Below, in pieces: positions 24,964 to 33,593 of a stretch of DNA of 34,801 nucleotides (position 1 is the first letter of the stretch; every line of letters starts with the position of its first letter). Under the pieces are notes generated by a model. It searched no databases, was not told where the DNA came from, and was given only the letters and a program-made list of their open reading frames with translations. A program made the translations under genes and the position numbers. The DNA lies in the NCBI GenBank assembly GCA_902825945.1, contig CADECY010000088.1, positions 5,050 to 39,850 of the forward strand, read 5' to 3'. The DNA is from an uncultured Acidobacteriota bacterium (GTDB lineage: Bacteria; Acidobacteriota; Terriglobia; Bryobacterales; Bryobacteraceae).

Positions 24964-25026
24964 GCTCTTCTATCGAGTGTATCGCGCCGCGAGTGCAGAC
25001 GCCGAGCGTGAGTTACCCTGGAGACA
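24964..25026. promoter_or_regulatory. Divergent spacer, weak promoter signals
   Basis: Weak hexamers sit at the leaderless position for both flanking genes: GATAGA (24969-24974, minus) 5 bases before the ATG at 24963, and TACCCT (25014-25019, plus) 7 bases before the GTG at 25027. A GGAG near 25020 could instead be a short-spaced ribosome binding site. Sequence matches are poor. Confidence 0.25.
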
Positions 25027-26847
25027 GTGCTGGGTACCTTCTTGATCATTCTGGCGGCGGTGAGCCTGCGCGCGGAGACGCGGGTGGTGGTGGCGGGAAT
25101 CGAAACCAACGCGGTCACCCTGGCGTGGGGAACCACGGAGGGTGCCAGCCGGAATACGATCGGCCGCGACGCGCCGGGAATCGGAAGCGCCAGCATCGAG
25201 ATCGCGGGGCGGACGCTTGCTTCCCACGCGAGTTCGCTGCGAGTCGACGGGCTGGTGCCCGACACCGCCTATCCGTACGCGGTCTCGGTGAATGGGAAAA
25301 GGATCGGCGGCGGATCGGTGCGCACTTGGCCCGCAAAGGCCGCTTCGCTGACGTTCTTCGTGATTGGGGATTTCGGAGATGGTTCGGCTGAGCAACGCCA
25401 ACTCGGCAAGAAGATGGAGGAGGAGCGGCAACGCCTGGAGGCGGCGGGCGAGCCCATCCGTTTCGTGTTGACCACAGGCGACAATATCTACGGCAAGTTT
25501 TCAAACTCTGGCGATGAGGATCGCGACTGGGAGAAGAAGTTCTACGGGCCCTACGCCGAAACTCTGCGCGCTATCCCGTTCCTCGCCGTACCCGGCAACC
25601 ACGACGGAAACGAAACCGAACGGACGCGCGACCTGCCGGTGTTCCTCGACAACTTTTTTCTCACGAAAACATGGTACCGGTTCGAATACGGCGACGGATT
25701 CGCTGAATTCCTGGCTCTCGACACGACGAAGAACCAGCCGCAGCCACCGGAGAAGCCCAACTACGCGCCGGAGGGCGAGCAGTCCAAGTGGTTGAAAGAG
25801 CGGCTCTCCAGGCCCGCCTCGCGATGGCGGATCGCCTACATGCACCACCCGGTGTTTTCCGCGGGTCCGGAACATTCGCCGTTCATGAGCCAAATCCCCC
25901 ACTGGTTTACGCTTTTCAAAGAGAGCGAGGTAAGACTGGTGCTGGCCGGACACGAACACAACTTCCAACTCTCCGAACGGAACGCCGCGACAGGCAACAT
26001 CCAGTTCGTCGTCTCCGGGGCGGGTGGAAAGCTGCGCGAAGCAGATGTACTGGGATCGATGTCGCGTGAAAGGATCGCGGCCTGGTCTCCCCGGCGTCAT
26101 TTCCTGACCGTGCGGCTCGACAATGACAAGGCCACGATCACGCCGGTGGGCGTCACGCCAGTGATTCCCAGGGACCCATCGGGCAAGGACGTCAAGGTCC
26201 CGATCGAGATTCCGCGCGAGGCGGCTGCCCAAGCGCTGGCGCCGGCGGTGAGCGAGGTGAAGCCTCGGGCATCGCACGATGCCACTTCTATCAATTTCGG
26301 AATCGGAGCCATCATCCCGCGGGACCAGCCTTACCAGCCCCTTACCTCGCAAGAGCGGGTGCGGCTTTGGCGGCGCAGCATCCTCGAGAATCCCACGACC
26401 TACGCCCGCACCCTCGTCTGGGCCGCCCGCGATCAGGCGAGTACCAACCCCGCGCTGGCGAACCTGAATTTCGGCGAGCGGTTCGCCTCGCGCTACGCGA
26501 GGTCGGTACTCGCCACGAGCACGCGCCACGGACTCTCGGCTCTGGCAAGGTACGATGTCCGCTACGCGCCGTCGAAGAGCAAGAGCACCGGCAAACGCTT
26601 GCTGCATGCGGTATTGTGGGATTTCACGGCTCTGAATCGAGACGGAAAGCGCGTTTTCAATTGGCCGCGTCTGGTGTCGGTGTACGGCTCGGAGATGGCG
26701 TCCGCCGCGTGGATGCCGGGTCAGAAGTGGTCCGCATATGGGGTCCAGAACGGCAACGAACAAATGGCATTCGGGTGGGCTACCGACATTCTGCGGGAGT
26801 TCCTGCCCGACATCAAGAAGCGGCTGAAGAAGGGAAAAAAGCAGTAA
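25027..26847 (+). CDS. Secreted metallophosphoesterase (purple acid phosphatase-like) with extra C-terminal domain
   Basis: A 606-residue exported phosphatase. A signal-like 'MLGTFLIILAAVSLRAE' precedes a fibronectin-III-like domain (about 18-105) and the metallophosphoesterase core (about 107-380). Metal-binding motifs are 'GDFGDG' (114-119), 'GDNIYG' (151-156), 'GNHDGN' (190-195), 'YMHHPVFSAG' and 'LAGHEHNF'. It should cleave phosphate monoesters or diesters in the periplasm. Residues about 430-606 form an additional domain ('LWRRSILENPTTYARTL', 'GERFASRYARSVLATS', 'WPRLVSVYGSEMASAAW', 'WATDILREFLPDIKK') of unknown role; I recall similar stand-alone domains in Acidobacteriota but cannot name a family. 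The start is GTG at 25027. The Ser/Thr kinase follows 62 bases later. Confidence 0.85.
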   Translation: MLGTFLIILAAVSLRAETRVVVAGIETNAVTLAWGTTEGASRNTIGRDAPGIGSASIEIAGRTLASHASSLRVDGLVPDTAYPYAVSVNGKRIGGGSVRTWPAKAASLTFFVIGDFGDGSAEQRQLGKKMEEERQRLEAAGEPIRFVLTTGDNIYGKFSNSGDEDRDWEKKFYGPYAETLRAIPFLAVPGNHDGNETERTRDLPVFLDNFFLTKTWYRFEYGDGFAEFLALDTTKNQPQPPEKPNYAPEGEQSKWLKERLSRPASRWRIAYMHHPVFSAGPEHSPFMSQIPHWFTLFKESEVRLVLAGHEHNFQLSERNAATGNIQFVVSGAGGKLREADVLGSMSRERIAAWSPRRHFLTVRLDNDKATITPVGVTPVIPRDPSGKDVKVPIEIPREAAAQALAPAVSEVKPRASHDATSINFGIGAIIPRDQPYQPLTSQERVRLWRRSILENPTTYARTLVWAARDQASTNPALANLNFGERFASRYARSVLATSTRHGLSALARYDVRYAPSKSKSTGKRLLHAVLWDFTALNRDGKRVFNWPRLVSVYGSEMASAAWMPGQKWSAYGVQNGNEQMAFGWATDILREFLPDIKKRLKKGKKQ

Positions 26848-26896
26848 AGGCGCATCCGGGGAACCGATCGCTTCATCATTCCGTATTAAGGGGATC

Positions 26897-26902
26897 AGGA
26901 GG
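26897..26902 (+). promoter_or_regulatory. Strong Shine-Dalgarno AGGAGG before the Ser/Thr kinase
   Basis: AGGAGG with a 7-base T-rich spacer to the ATG at 26910. It is the best ribosome binding site in the window and sets this start against the longer open frame from 26367, which overlaps the phosphatase gene. Confidence 0.75.
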
Positions 26903-26909
26903 TCTTTTT

Positions 26910-28520
26910 ATGAAAATCGTTCGAGCGGCGTCGGCCACCACAGGCGAGGGCCTCCGCGCGCGGGCATTTTCCATGCCCCCGCAACTGCTCGACAAGGCGC
27001 TCCCCCGCATCTGCATCATCTCGTTTCTGAGCGCGGTCTCGACCATTCTGTTCTTCGTGGCCGACGGATTTCTACAGCCAGAAGCGGCCGAGGTCCAACG
27101 GAGTCCACTCCTGCGCGGCGCGGCGCTCGCGATGGTGTTGGTCTCGATCGGCTACATGGCGCTGCAGCGAACGGGCGCGCTCTCCAAACAGATGATCCTG
27201 TACTTGAGCCTTCCGTTTCAGGTGCTGGTCGCCTTTTCGATTTCGCTCGCGGACAATATGCTGCTCGACAATGCCGCTTATCCGGTGGTCGGCGTGGCCA
27301 CGGTTTCGCTTTGGATTTTGCTGTGCGGAATCCTGATCCCGAATCCGCCCGCGCTGAGCGCTGCTGCGAACATCTTGTCCGCGCTCACTTGGCCCTTGGC
27401 CTACTGGATCGACATGACGGTCATGGACATGCCCTTCATCGGCTGGAACAGAATCGGAATGTGGATGATGCCGGTCGCGATGACGACCTTCTGGGCGAGC
27501 TTTTTCAATCGTCACCTCTACGCGATGCGCCTGAAGTCGGAGCGGGCTGAAGATCTCGGAAGCTACACGCTCGATCGTCAACTCGCCGCCGGCGGTATGG
27601 GCGAAGTCTGGCTGGCGCGCCACAAGATGCTGAAGCGCGACGCGGCGGTGAAGCTGATCCGGCCTGACCTGCTGGCCGGGCAAACGATCCGCGGCGAGAA
27701 CGTGATCCGCAAGCGCTTCGAGCGTGAGGCGCAGGCAACCGCTTCGCTGAGAAATCCACACACGGTGGCATTGTTCGATTTCGGCATGACCCAGGAAGGC
27801 ATGTTCTACTACGTGATGGAACTGCTCGAGGGAATCGACCTCCAGACCCTCGTCGACAAGTTCGGCCCCATGCACCCGGGACGCGTCAAGAACATTCTCA
27901 TCCAGGTTTGTGAGTCGCTCGAGGAGGCGCACCGGCTGTCGATGGTCCACCGCGACATCAAGGCGCGCAACATCTTCGTGAGCAAGCTCGGCTGGCAGCA
28001 CGACTTCGCCAAGGTGCTCGACTTCGGCCTGGTGAAGACGCTGCTGACGACCAACGAGACGATGATGACGATGGACGGATCGGCCACCGGTACGCCAGCC
28101 TACATGGCGCCCGAGGTGGCGATGGGAGCGAAAGTTGTGGACGGCCGCGCCGATATCTACGCGCTCGGCTGCGTCGCCTATTTCATGCTGACCGGACAAC
28201 TGGTATTCGAGGAAGGCTCGGCGACCGCGATGGCGCTGGCGCATGTTCAGAAGACTCCCGACGCTCCTTCGCGGCGGAGCGAGTTGCCGATTCCAGCCGG
28301 GCTCGAGCGAGTGGTGTTGCAGTGCCTCGAAAAGGACCCGGAGAAGCGGCCTCGATCGGCGCAGGATCTGGCTCGCAAGCTCGAAGCGTTGACCGACGTG
28401 CCGGTTTTCTGCCGGGATCGCGCCGCGGATTGGTGGACCACCAATCTGCCGAACTTCACCTACCGTCCGGACGAATCGGAGGCCGAGACGGCACCCGAAC
28501 TCGAGGCTGTACGAGCCTAA
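26910..28520 (+). CDS. Membrane-anchored Ser/Thr protein kinase
   Basis: A 536-residue kinase. The first ~200 residues carry about six hydrophobic helices (roughly 33-52, 67-84, 95-114, 124-143, 148-166, 182-200) with no large extracellular domain. Residues ~218-480 are a Hanks-type kinase: Gly loop 'AAGGMGEVW' (228-231), ATP lysine Lys248 in 'AAVKLI', catalytic loop His347-Arg348-Asp349 with Asn354, 'LDFGLVK' (Asp371-Gly373), 'MAPEV' (399-403). The loop reads HRDIKARN, with Ala352 where Pro is usual; the key residues remain. The tail is acidic and lacks PASTA or other sensor repeats. It phosphorylates Ser/Thr in target proteins; the targets are unknown. The next gene, an NTT-like transporter, starts immediately at its stop codon, so the two are co-translated. 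Confidence 0.92.
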   Translation: MKIVRAASATTGEGLRARAFSMPPQLLDKALPRICIISFLSAVSTILFFVADGFLQPEAAEVQRSPLLRGAALAMVLVSIGYMALQRTGALSKQMILYLSLPFQVLVAFSISLADNMLLDNAAYPVVGVATVSLWILLCGILIPNPPALSAAANILSALTWPLAYWIDMTVMDMPFIGWNRIGMWMMPVAMTTFWASFFNRHLYAMRLKSERAEDLGSYTLDRQLAAGGMGEVWLARHKMLKRDAAVKLIRPDLLAGQTIRGENVIRKRFEREAQATASLRNPHTVALFDFGMTQEGMFYYVMELLEGIDLQTLVDKFGPMHPGRVKNILIQVCESLEEAHRLSMVHRDIKARNIFVSKLGWQHDFAKVLDFGLVKTLLTTNETMMTMDGSATGTPAYMAPEVAMGAKVVDGRADIYALGCVAYFMLTGQLVFEEGSATAMALAHVQKTPDAPSRRSELPIPAGLERVVLQCLEKDPEKRPRSAQDLARKLEALTDVPVFCRDRAADWWTTNLPNFTYRPDESEAETAPELEAVRA

Positions 28521-30773
28521 GTGCATCCGCGGGCCGCCAAGGCTGATTCGCGAAGTACGATGCCGCTCGCCTTCGCGGGAGCGGCGGCGATGATCGCTCA
28601 TCAGGTGGCGGGCAAAGCGGCGCGCGATGGATTCTTCCTCGGGATCTACTCACCAGCCGATCTGCCGAAGATGGTGGTGGGCGCGGCACTGACGAGCGTG
28701 GTGCTGGCGATTCTGTTCACCCGGGTGCTCGAGCGATTCGGCACACGCCAAGTGACGCCGGTGGTATTCGCGATCAGCGCGGCGCTGCACTTGGGCGAAT
28801 GGGCGCTCATCGACAGCCTGCCGCGCACCGTGGTCCTCATCTATCTTCACGTAGTGGGCCTCGGCGCGATCCTGCTCTCGGGCTTCTGGCTGCTGCTGAG
28901 CGAGGTCTTCGATCTGCGCGAGGCAAAGAGGAATTTCGGCAGGATCGCTGGAGCTGGAACCGCGGGCGGCATCCTCGGCGGACTCGCGGCCGAACGCGTG
29001 GTGAGCCTGCTATCGATGCCGTCGCTGCTGATCCTGCTGGCGCTGCTGCACGCAGCCTGCGCCTTGTTTTCCGGAAGCCTGCGCGGGGCCTGTGTCCGCG
29101 CGGCCAAGGCGCGCGAACCGGTGAGCGTCAAGGCAGCGTTCGAGCGCACTCCCCTGCTCTGGCAACTGGCGGCGCTCGTGTTCCTGGGAACGTGTACCGC
29201 GGCTCTCCTCGACTACCTGTTCAAGCTGGGCGCGACGATGCAGATCGGGAAGGGTCCCGGACTCGTTCGCTTCTTTGCGTTCTACTACACTGGTTGCCAA
29301 GTCGCGACGTTCCTGTTTCAAACATTCCTGGCTAAGCCCGCCGTGGAACGCCTCGGCATCGCCAGGTCGGTTGCGAGCCTGCCCGTGGTGGTGGGTGCAA
29401 GCGCCACCGCCGCGCTGCTGGTGCCAATTTATCCGCTCGTCGCGCTCGCGCGGGCACTCGAGGTCACCCTGCGCGGATCGCTGTTCCGGTCCGGGTACGA
29501 GTTCCTCTACACACCGGTTCCGCCTTCGGACAAACGGGCGGTGAAAACGGTGATCGACGTAGGGTGCGACCGGCTCGGAGACGCCGTGGGAGCGGGAGCG
29601 GTGCAAGTGATGGTCGCGCTCGGTCCGTCGCTCGCACGGCCCGAGATTCTCGGATTATCGATGGTTCTCTCCGCTGTGAGTACGGCACTGGCGCTACGGT
29701 TGGAGAGCGCCTATCGCAACGTTCTGGAACGAAGCTTGGTCGAGCGGGCCAAGGAGGACGAAGAGGAGGCCGCTCCCGACGTCTCGCTCATGAACACGGT
29801 CTTCGAGGGGATTCCCGCGATCGCACCCGCACCCCCGGCACGGCGGGATCGCGCCAAGCCAGCCGCGCCGGCCGTCTCACCCGCCAGCCAAATGCTCGAT
29901 CCGACGCTCGCGCGAATGGAGGAGCTTCGGTCGAAGGACCGGGCCCGGGTGCTGCGCGTGCTGCATCCCGACGCCCGGTTCGATCCGCTGGTGGTCCCGC
30001 AGGTGATCCGGCTGCTGGCATGGGACGAGGTGAGCGCCCATGCGCGGGCCTATCTCGAGCGAGGCGGACATCGCATCATCGGGCAACTGAACGACGCGCT
30101 CGCCGACGACGAGATGGACTTCGGAATCCGCCGGCGGATTCCCCGGCTCCTGGCGCGCGTTCCCTCGCAGTTCGCGCTCGACGGCCTGATGACGGGCTTG
30201 CAGGATGCCCGTTTCGATATCCGTCAGCAATGCGGGCGCGCGCTCGAATACATGAAACGCCACCACCCTGACCTCATCTATCCGGAACCATCCATCATGT
30301 CGGCGGTGGGCCGCGAGCTTTCGGTCACGCAGTCCATCTGGCGATCGCGCCGATTGCTCGAAGAGCGCGACCCGCGCGACCACTATGACTACCTCGACGA
30401 AATGGTGCGTGAGCATGCGGACCACAGCCTCGAACACGTCTTCTCGCTGCTGGCGGTGATTCTGCCACGCGAGCCGCTGCTGGCTTCATTCCGGGCACTG
30501 CACCACGAAGACCGCATGTTCCGCGGGCTCGCGCTCGAGTATCTCGAAACCGTGTTGCCCGAGGAGGTGCGCGGCCGGTTGTGGGAACTGATCGGCGAGA
30601 CACCGCCACCCGCGCGATCCGATCAGGGACGCGTCACCCGCGAACTGCTCGAGACCAGTCTCCGGCTAGAATCCCATCTTGCGATGCTCCCGCCCAACGG
30701 CGGACGCCACCCAAAGCCAAAGGGCGGTGAGCCCGACGTTGATCCAAGCGAAGCCCGCGAAGCTGAGCGATAG
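28521..30773 (+). CDS. NTT (ATP/ADP translocase)-like transporter with C-terminal HEAT-like region
   Basis: A 750-residue protein. Residues ~12-400 carry about twelve hydrophobic segments in the layout of the Npt1/Npt2 nucleotide transporter (NTT) family ('HQVAGKAARDGFFLGIYSPADLP', 'LLSGFWLLLSEVFDLREAKRNFGRIAGAGTAGGILGG', 'SGYEFLYTPVPPSDKRAVKTVIDVGCDRLGDAVGAG'). A charged linker (about 405-450) leads to an alpha-helical HEAT-like region (about 455-700: 'VVPQVIRLLAWDEVSAHARAYL', 'MDFGIRRRIPRLLARVPSQFALDGLMTGLQD'). NTT proteins exchange ATP for ADP or import nucleotides; free-living members, some with HEAT fusions, are known but little studied. GTG 28521 directly follows the kinase stop; ATG 28560 is an alternative. 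Its last 108 bases overlap the opposite NTT-like gene. Substrate is inferred. Confidence 0.72.
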   Translation: MHPRAAKADSRSTMPLAFAGAAAMIAHQVAGKAARDGFFLGIYSPADLPKMVVGAALTSVVLAILFTRVLERFGTRQVTPVVFAISAALHLGEWALIDSLPRTVVLIYLHVVGLGAILLSGFWLLLSEVFDLREAKRNFGRIAGAGTAGGILGGLAAERVVSLLSMPSLLILLALLHAACALFSGSLRGACVRAAKAREPVSVKAAFERTPLLWQLAALVFLGTCTAALLDYLFKLGATMQIGKGPGLVRFFAFYYTGCQVATFLFQTFLAKPAVERLGIARSVASLPVVVGASATAALLVPIYPLVALARALEVTLRGSLFRSGYEFLYTPVPPSDKRAVKTVIDVGCDRLGDAVGAGAVQVMVALGPSLARPEILGLSMVLSAVSTALALRLESAYRNVLERSLVERAKEDEEEAAPDVSLMNTVFEGIPAIAPAPPARRDRAKPAAPAVSPASQMLDPTLARMEELRSKDRARVLRVLHPDARFDPLVVPQVIRLLAWDEVSAHARAYLERGGHRIIGQLNDALADDEMDFGIRRRIPRLLARVPSQFALDGLMTGLQDARFDIRQQCGRALEYMKRHHPDLIYPEPSIMSAVGRELSVTQSIWRSRRLLEERDPRDHYDYLDEMVREHADHSLEHVFSLLAVILPREPLLASFRALHHEDRMFRGLALEYLETVLPEEVRGRLWELIGETPPPARSDQGRVTRELLETSLRLESHLAMLPPNGGRHPKPKGGEPDVDPSEAREAER

Positions 30774-32042
30774 CTCGGCGCCCAGCCGCACCATGCCGGC
30801 CTGCAGCACGTCGCCAAAGCGCATGAAGAAGGTGTCGATCGCGGCCTTCGCCTTGTACTTTTCCGCCCGGCTGGTGGGCAGGAACAGAGCTTGGCGAATC
30901 GTGTTCTGCAGGGAATAGTCGGTCGAGTTTTCGAACATCTTCGCGATCCGCACCACGCCGAGCACCGGCACCACGGCCATCACGGAATAGCTGGTCAGCG
31001 CGAGCGAGGGCAGCACGAACAACGCGCCGCGCACGCCCATCAAGTTGATGATGCGGGACACACCGAACGTCTGCAGCAGAAGACCCAGCAGGTTTACCCA
31101 ACTGAAGTAGTCGCCGTAGAATCCGCCGATAAAGGCGCGCATTGCGTCTTTGTTGCCTGCGTGGAGCCGCGCGGCTTCCTGCTCCACCACCGAACTGAGC
31201 AGGAACTCACCGGTCGTGTTCACGACATTCAAGAGCACGATGAGAGCCGCGATCAGCCGCAGGTAGCGGCTTTGGAAAACGAGCTTGAACCCGTTCTCGC
31301 CCTCGATATTCTCCTGGGCGTGCTGATTCATTGGCTGGCCCGGGCGGTTGGTTTCCACTCGATTCACCACGGCCACGAACCCCGCGCAGAGCACGAGGAC
31401 AGCGGCCGTGATCGCCATGAGCGTATAAGGCGAGAGATGGTAGGTCTTGAACAGCGTAGTCGCGATCTGCGCGCCCACGAACGCGCCCACAGAGGCGCCT
31501 ACTCCGATCATCGGAAACAAGCGCTTCCCTTGCGCCTCGGTGTAGAGGTCGTTTGCGAACGCCCACACCTGCGAAACGACGAACGTATTGAAGATCCCGA
31601 CCCAGATGTAGAATGCAATGCCCACTTTCGCGCCCGCCATTCCGAGCGTCTGGAACACCACCAGGTTCAGCGCGAAGAACACCAGGAGCCCGACCACGAG
31701 CTTGACGCGATTCACCTTCGACGCAACCACTCCATACAACGGCACGAGCAGAATCAGCAGCAACGCCTGCCCGGCTGCCGAGTATGACTTCACCGCGGCG
31801 CCGCCCTCGGTGAGGATCAGCGGTTCGCGCGCGGTCTTGAGCAAATAGTACGAACCGAGCAGGAAGAAGATATTGACGAGCAGGAGCAGCGCCCCGATCC
31901 CTTCGCCCGCGCGCACGTCGGCGAAGATCGACAGGAATCGCTCGAGCGGGCCTCGCGGCGCCTCGCCCTCGACGGAAAACGCCGGAAACGCTGTTTGCGT
32001 GCGCAGTTCCGGAAGGCTTTGATAGTCGGTCCGCTTGGGCAT
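30666..32042 (-). CDS. NTT (ATP/ADP translocase)-like transporter, short form
   Basis: A 458-residue integral membrane protein, about twelve hydrophobic segments after a ~45-residue cytosolic lead. It resembles Npt1/Npt2 nucleotide transporters: 'FFLLGSYYLLKTAREPLILTEGGAAVKSYS', 'IAFYIWVGIFNTFVVSQVWAFANDLYTEAQGKRLFPMIGVGASVGAFVG', 'MFENSTDYSLQNTIRQALFLPTSRAEKYKAKAAIDTFFMRFGD'. Charged residues in the first helix pair and the late loop are typical of the family, but I cannot test binding. The ATG at 32042 shares one base with the TAA of the secreted kinase-like gene (TAATG), so translation is coupled. It lacks the HEAT region of its neighbour on the opposite strand, and the two genes overlap at their 3' ends by 108 bases. 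Direction and substrate of transport are inference. Confidence 0.75.
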   Translation of the reverse strand: MPKRTDYQSLPELRTQTAFPAFSVEGEAPRGPLERFLSIFADVRAGEGIGALLLLVNIFFLLGSYYLLKTAREPLILTEGGAAVKSYSAAGQALLLILLVPLYGVVASKVNRVKLVVGLLVFFALNLVVFQTLGMAGAKVGIAFYIWVGIFNTFVVSQVWAFANDLYTEAQGKRLFPMIGVGASVGAFVGAQIATTLFKTYHLSPYTLMAITAAVLVLCAGFVAVVNRVETNRPGQPMNQHAQENIEGENGFKLVFQSRYLRLIAALIVLLNVVNTTGEFLLSSVVEQEAARLHAGNKDAMRAFIGGFYGDYFSWVNLLGLLLQTFGVSRIINLMGVRGALFVLPSLALTSYSVMAVVPVLGVVRIAKMFENSTDYSLQNTIRQALFLPTSRAEKYKAKAAIDTFFMRFGDVLQAGMVRLGAELSLSFAGFAWINVGLTALWLWVASAVGREHRKMGF

Positions 32043-33592
32043 TACCAGTTGCGCTCCACTCCCACCACTTTCCACTCGCCGCTTTCGGCACGTACGAAGA
32101 CTTCAATCGTCTGCTTCGGCCGGCTGGCAGCGGAAATCGTTGCCACCGAGTAGCCATTCGGCGCGGGCCTCGGGATCGCGGCTCGCGCGCCCGAATGGTT
32201 ATCGAAGCTCTCCCACTTCACCGAGGCGCCGCTGACGCTCTTGCTCAGATCATCCCACCGCACTTCGCCGCTCTCGATCCGGAATCGATCAAACGGCAAC
32301 ACTTTCGCGTAGTAGGACTTGCCAATCTTGTCGCGCCGCTTGATGAGGCATTGGAGCAGGTACTCGGCGGCCCCGCCGTCAGTCAGTTGGCCCGTCGAGA
32401 CGACAGTTCGAAGGTCGTCATCGGTCAACGCCATCACCTGCTTCGCCGCCCAGAACTCATCGTCCGGCAGGCGATTCAGAAACGCCGGATTCGGATATTC
32501 CGGCACCCACGCCTCGGGGTCGAACGCGTCACCTTCGAACAGCCCGATCGACGAGAAGTATTCGTAGTGCGCGCGCGCCCAATAGGGAACGGCGAGCCCG
32601 AGCGAGAATAACTGCACGGCCGACTTCTTCCAACTGAAGAAGTAGGCGCCCGACCTCGGACTGTTCGGGCGATCACTGCCGCTCCCGAGGGTCGAGCCGA
32701 AGTCGAGAAGGTAGTGGCGAATGAACTGCGAGCCACCGTCCTTGACGAGCGCGTCGAAATTGTTAATCGAACGCGAATCGTCGTGCGCGAGCCACGCGCA
32801 AACGACATGCAGTCCGCGTTGATCTCGCCGATGTTCGTGCGGAACCGTGTCGTTCGGATCGTCCTTGCGCGTTCCGTAGAATCGCGGCGGACCAATCGGC
32901 TTTCCGTTGATGCCGAGACTCGCGGTGGCGCGGATGCTGCCGTCCTTCGCGCGCGGCACCTTCACGAGAATCTCGTAAATATCGCGATTGGTCATCTTGC
33001 GCTTCTTGCCCGTGGCGTCCGCAAGTTGGACATCGTCACCGAGAACCAGTTGGTCTGGATCGAAGTGGACGATGTAGTTTTCCGGCACGTGATAGCCGAC
33101 CGCGTGGAACAGGCGCGACGAGATCGAATCGGCCGCAGTGGCCATTTCGGGATTCGAGCGCGGATCGAACTTGACGAAGAACCGCCTCTTCTTCTCATCG
33201 AGCACAGTGAAGCCCGGCGTGATGCCCTCGGACTTGGCGCCGACGACGGTCCACCTGTTTCCGATGGGCGGGCCGGAAACCGCGGGCCCGCGCTTCAACT
33301 CCTCCGGCGACATCCGGCGATAGTAGTGCCGCTTCACCCACCAGGCGCCTTCCATCGGTTCGCCGAGCGTATTGACTCCCTTGGCGCGAATCGGCGGGCC
33401 GGACTTGGGCTGACGCTCGCCGAGCTTTCCGAACTGGTGCGAAAACAGATCGTAGTAGTCGCTCAGCTTGCGGTTGAGCGCCTTATCGACGTTGCGCGGC
33501 GCCGGCTCTTTTTCGAGCGGGTCGTCGGGATAGAATCGCTGCGCGTTCGCCGCGACGGCCAGCATCCAGAGGAGGAGGATCGCGCGCTTCAT
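32042..33592 (-). CDS. Secreted protein with kinase-like fold motifs (HipA/PI-kinase/Fam20-like)
   Basis: A 516-residue protein with signal peptide 'MKRAILLLWMLAVAANA'. I do not recognise a named family, but the order of residues fits a protein-kinase-like fold. There is a strand with Lys141 ('RFFVKFDP') and acidic helix residues ('ATAADSISSRLFHAVGYHVP'). A catalytic-loop-like His270-Asp271-Asp272 with Asn277 ('WLAHDDSRSINNFD', D-x4-N as in HRDxxxxN) follows, then Asp297-Phe298-Gly299 ('HYLLDFGSTLG'). The fold call is motif-based and needs structure prediction; the protein could be a non-kinase with chance motifs. It lies 1 base after the Omp85-like gene and is coupled (TAATG) to the NTT-like transporter. 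ATG 33592 begins the signal peptide; the longer frame to 33673 has no support. Confidence 0.62.
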   Translation of the reverse strand: MKRAILLLWMLAVAANAQRFYPDDPLEKEPAPRNVDKALNRKLSDYYDLFSHQFGKLGERQPKSGPPIRAKGVNTLGEPMEGAWWVKRHYYRRMSPEELKRGPAVSGPPIGNRWTVVGAKSEGITPGFTVLDEKKRRFFVKFDPRSNPEMATAADSISSRLFHAVGYHVPENYIVHFDPDQLVLGDDVQLADATGKKRKMTNRDIYEILVKVPRAKDGSIRATASLGINGKPIGPPRFYGTRKDDPNDTVPHEHRRDQRGLHVVCAWLAHDDSRSINNFDALVKDGGSQFIRHYLLDFGSTLGSGSDRPNSPRSGAYFFSWKKSAVQLFSLGLAVPYWARAHYEYFSSIGLFEGDAFDPEAWVPEYPNPAFLNRLPDDEFWAAKQVMALTDDDLRTVVSTGQLTDGGAAEYLLQCLIKRRDKIGKSYYAKVLPFDRFRIESGEVRWDDLSKSVSGASVKWESFDNHSGARAAIPRPAPNGYSVATISAASRPKQTIEVFVRAESGEWKVVGVERNW

Positions 33593-33593
33593 C

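Noticed and set aside
26848..26909. Rho-independent terminator between the phosphatase and the kinase
   Set aside because: There is no GC-rich hairpin followed by a T run; the T run at 26905-26909 is the spacer of the kinase ribosome binding site.
27072..28601. Minus-strand open frame of 509 codons opposite the Ser/Thr kinase
   Set aside because: The kinase motifs in the plus frame are unambiguous, so this is a shadow.
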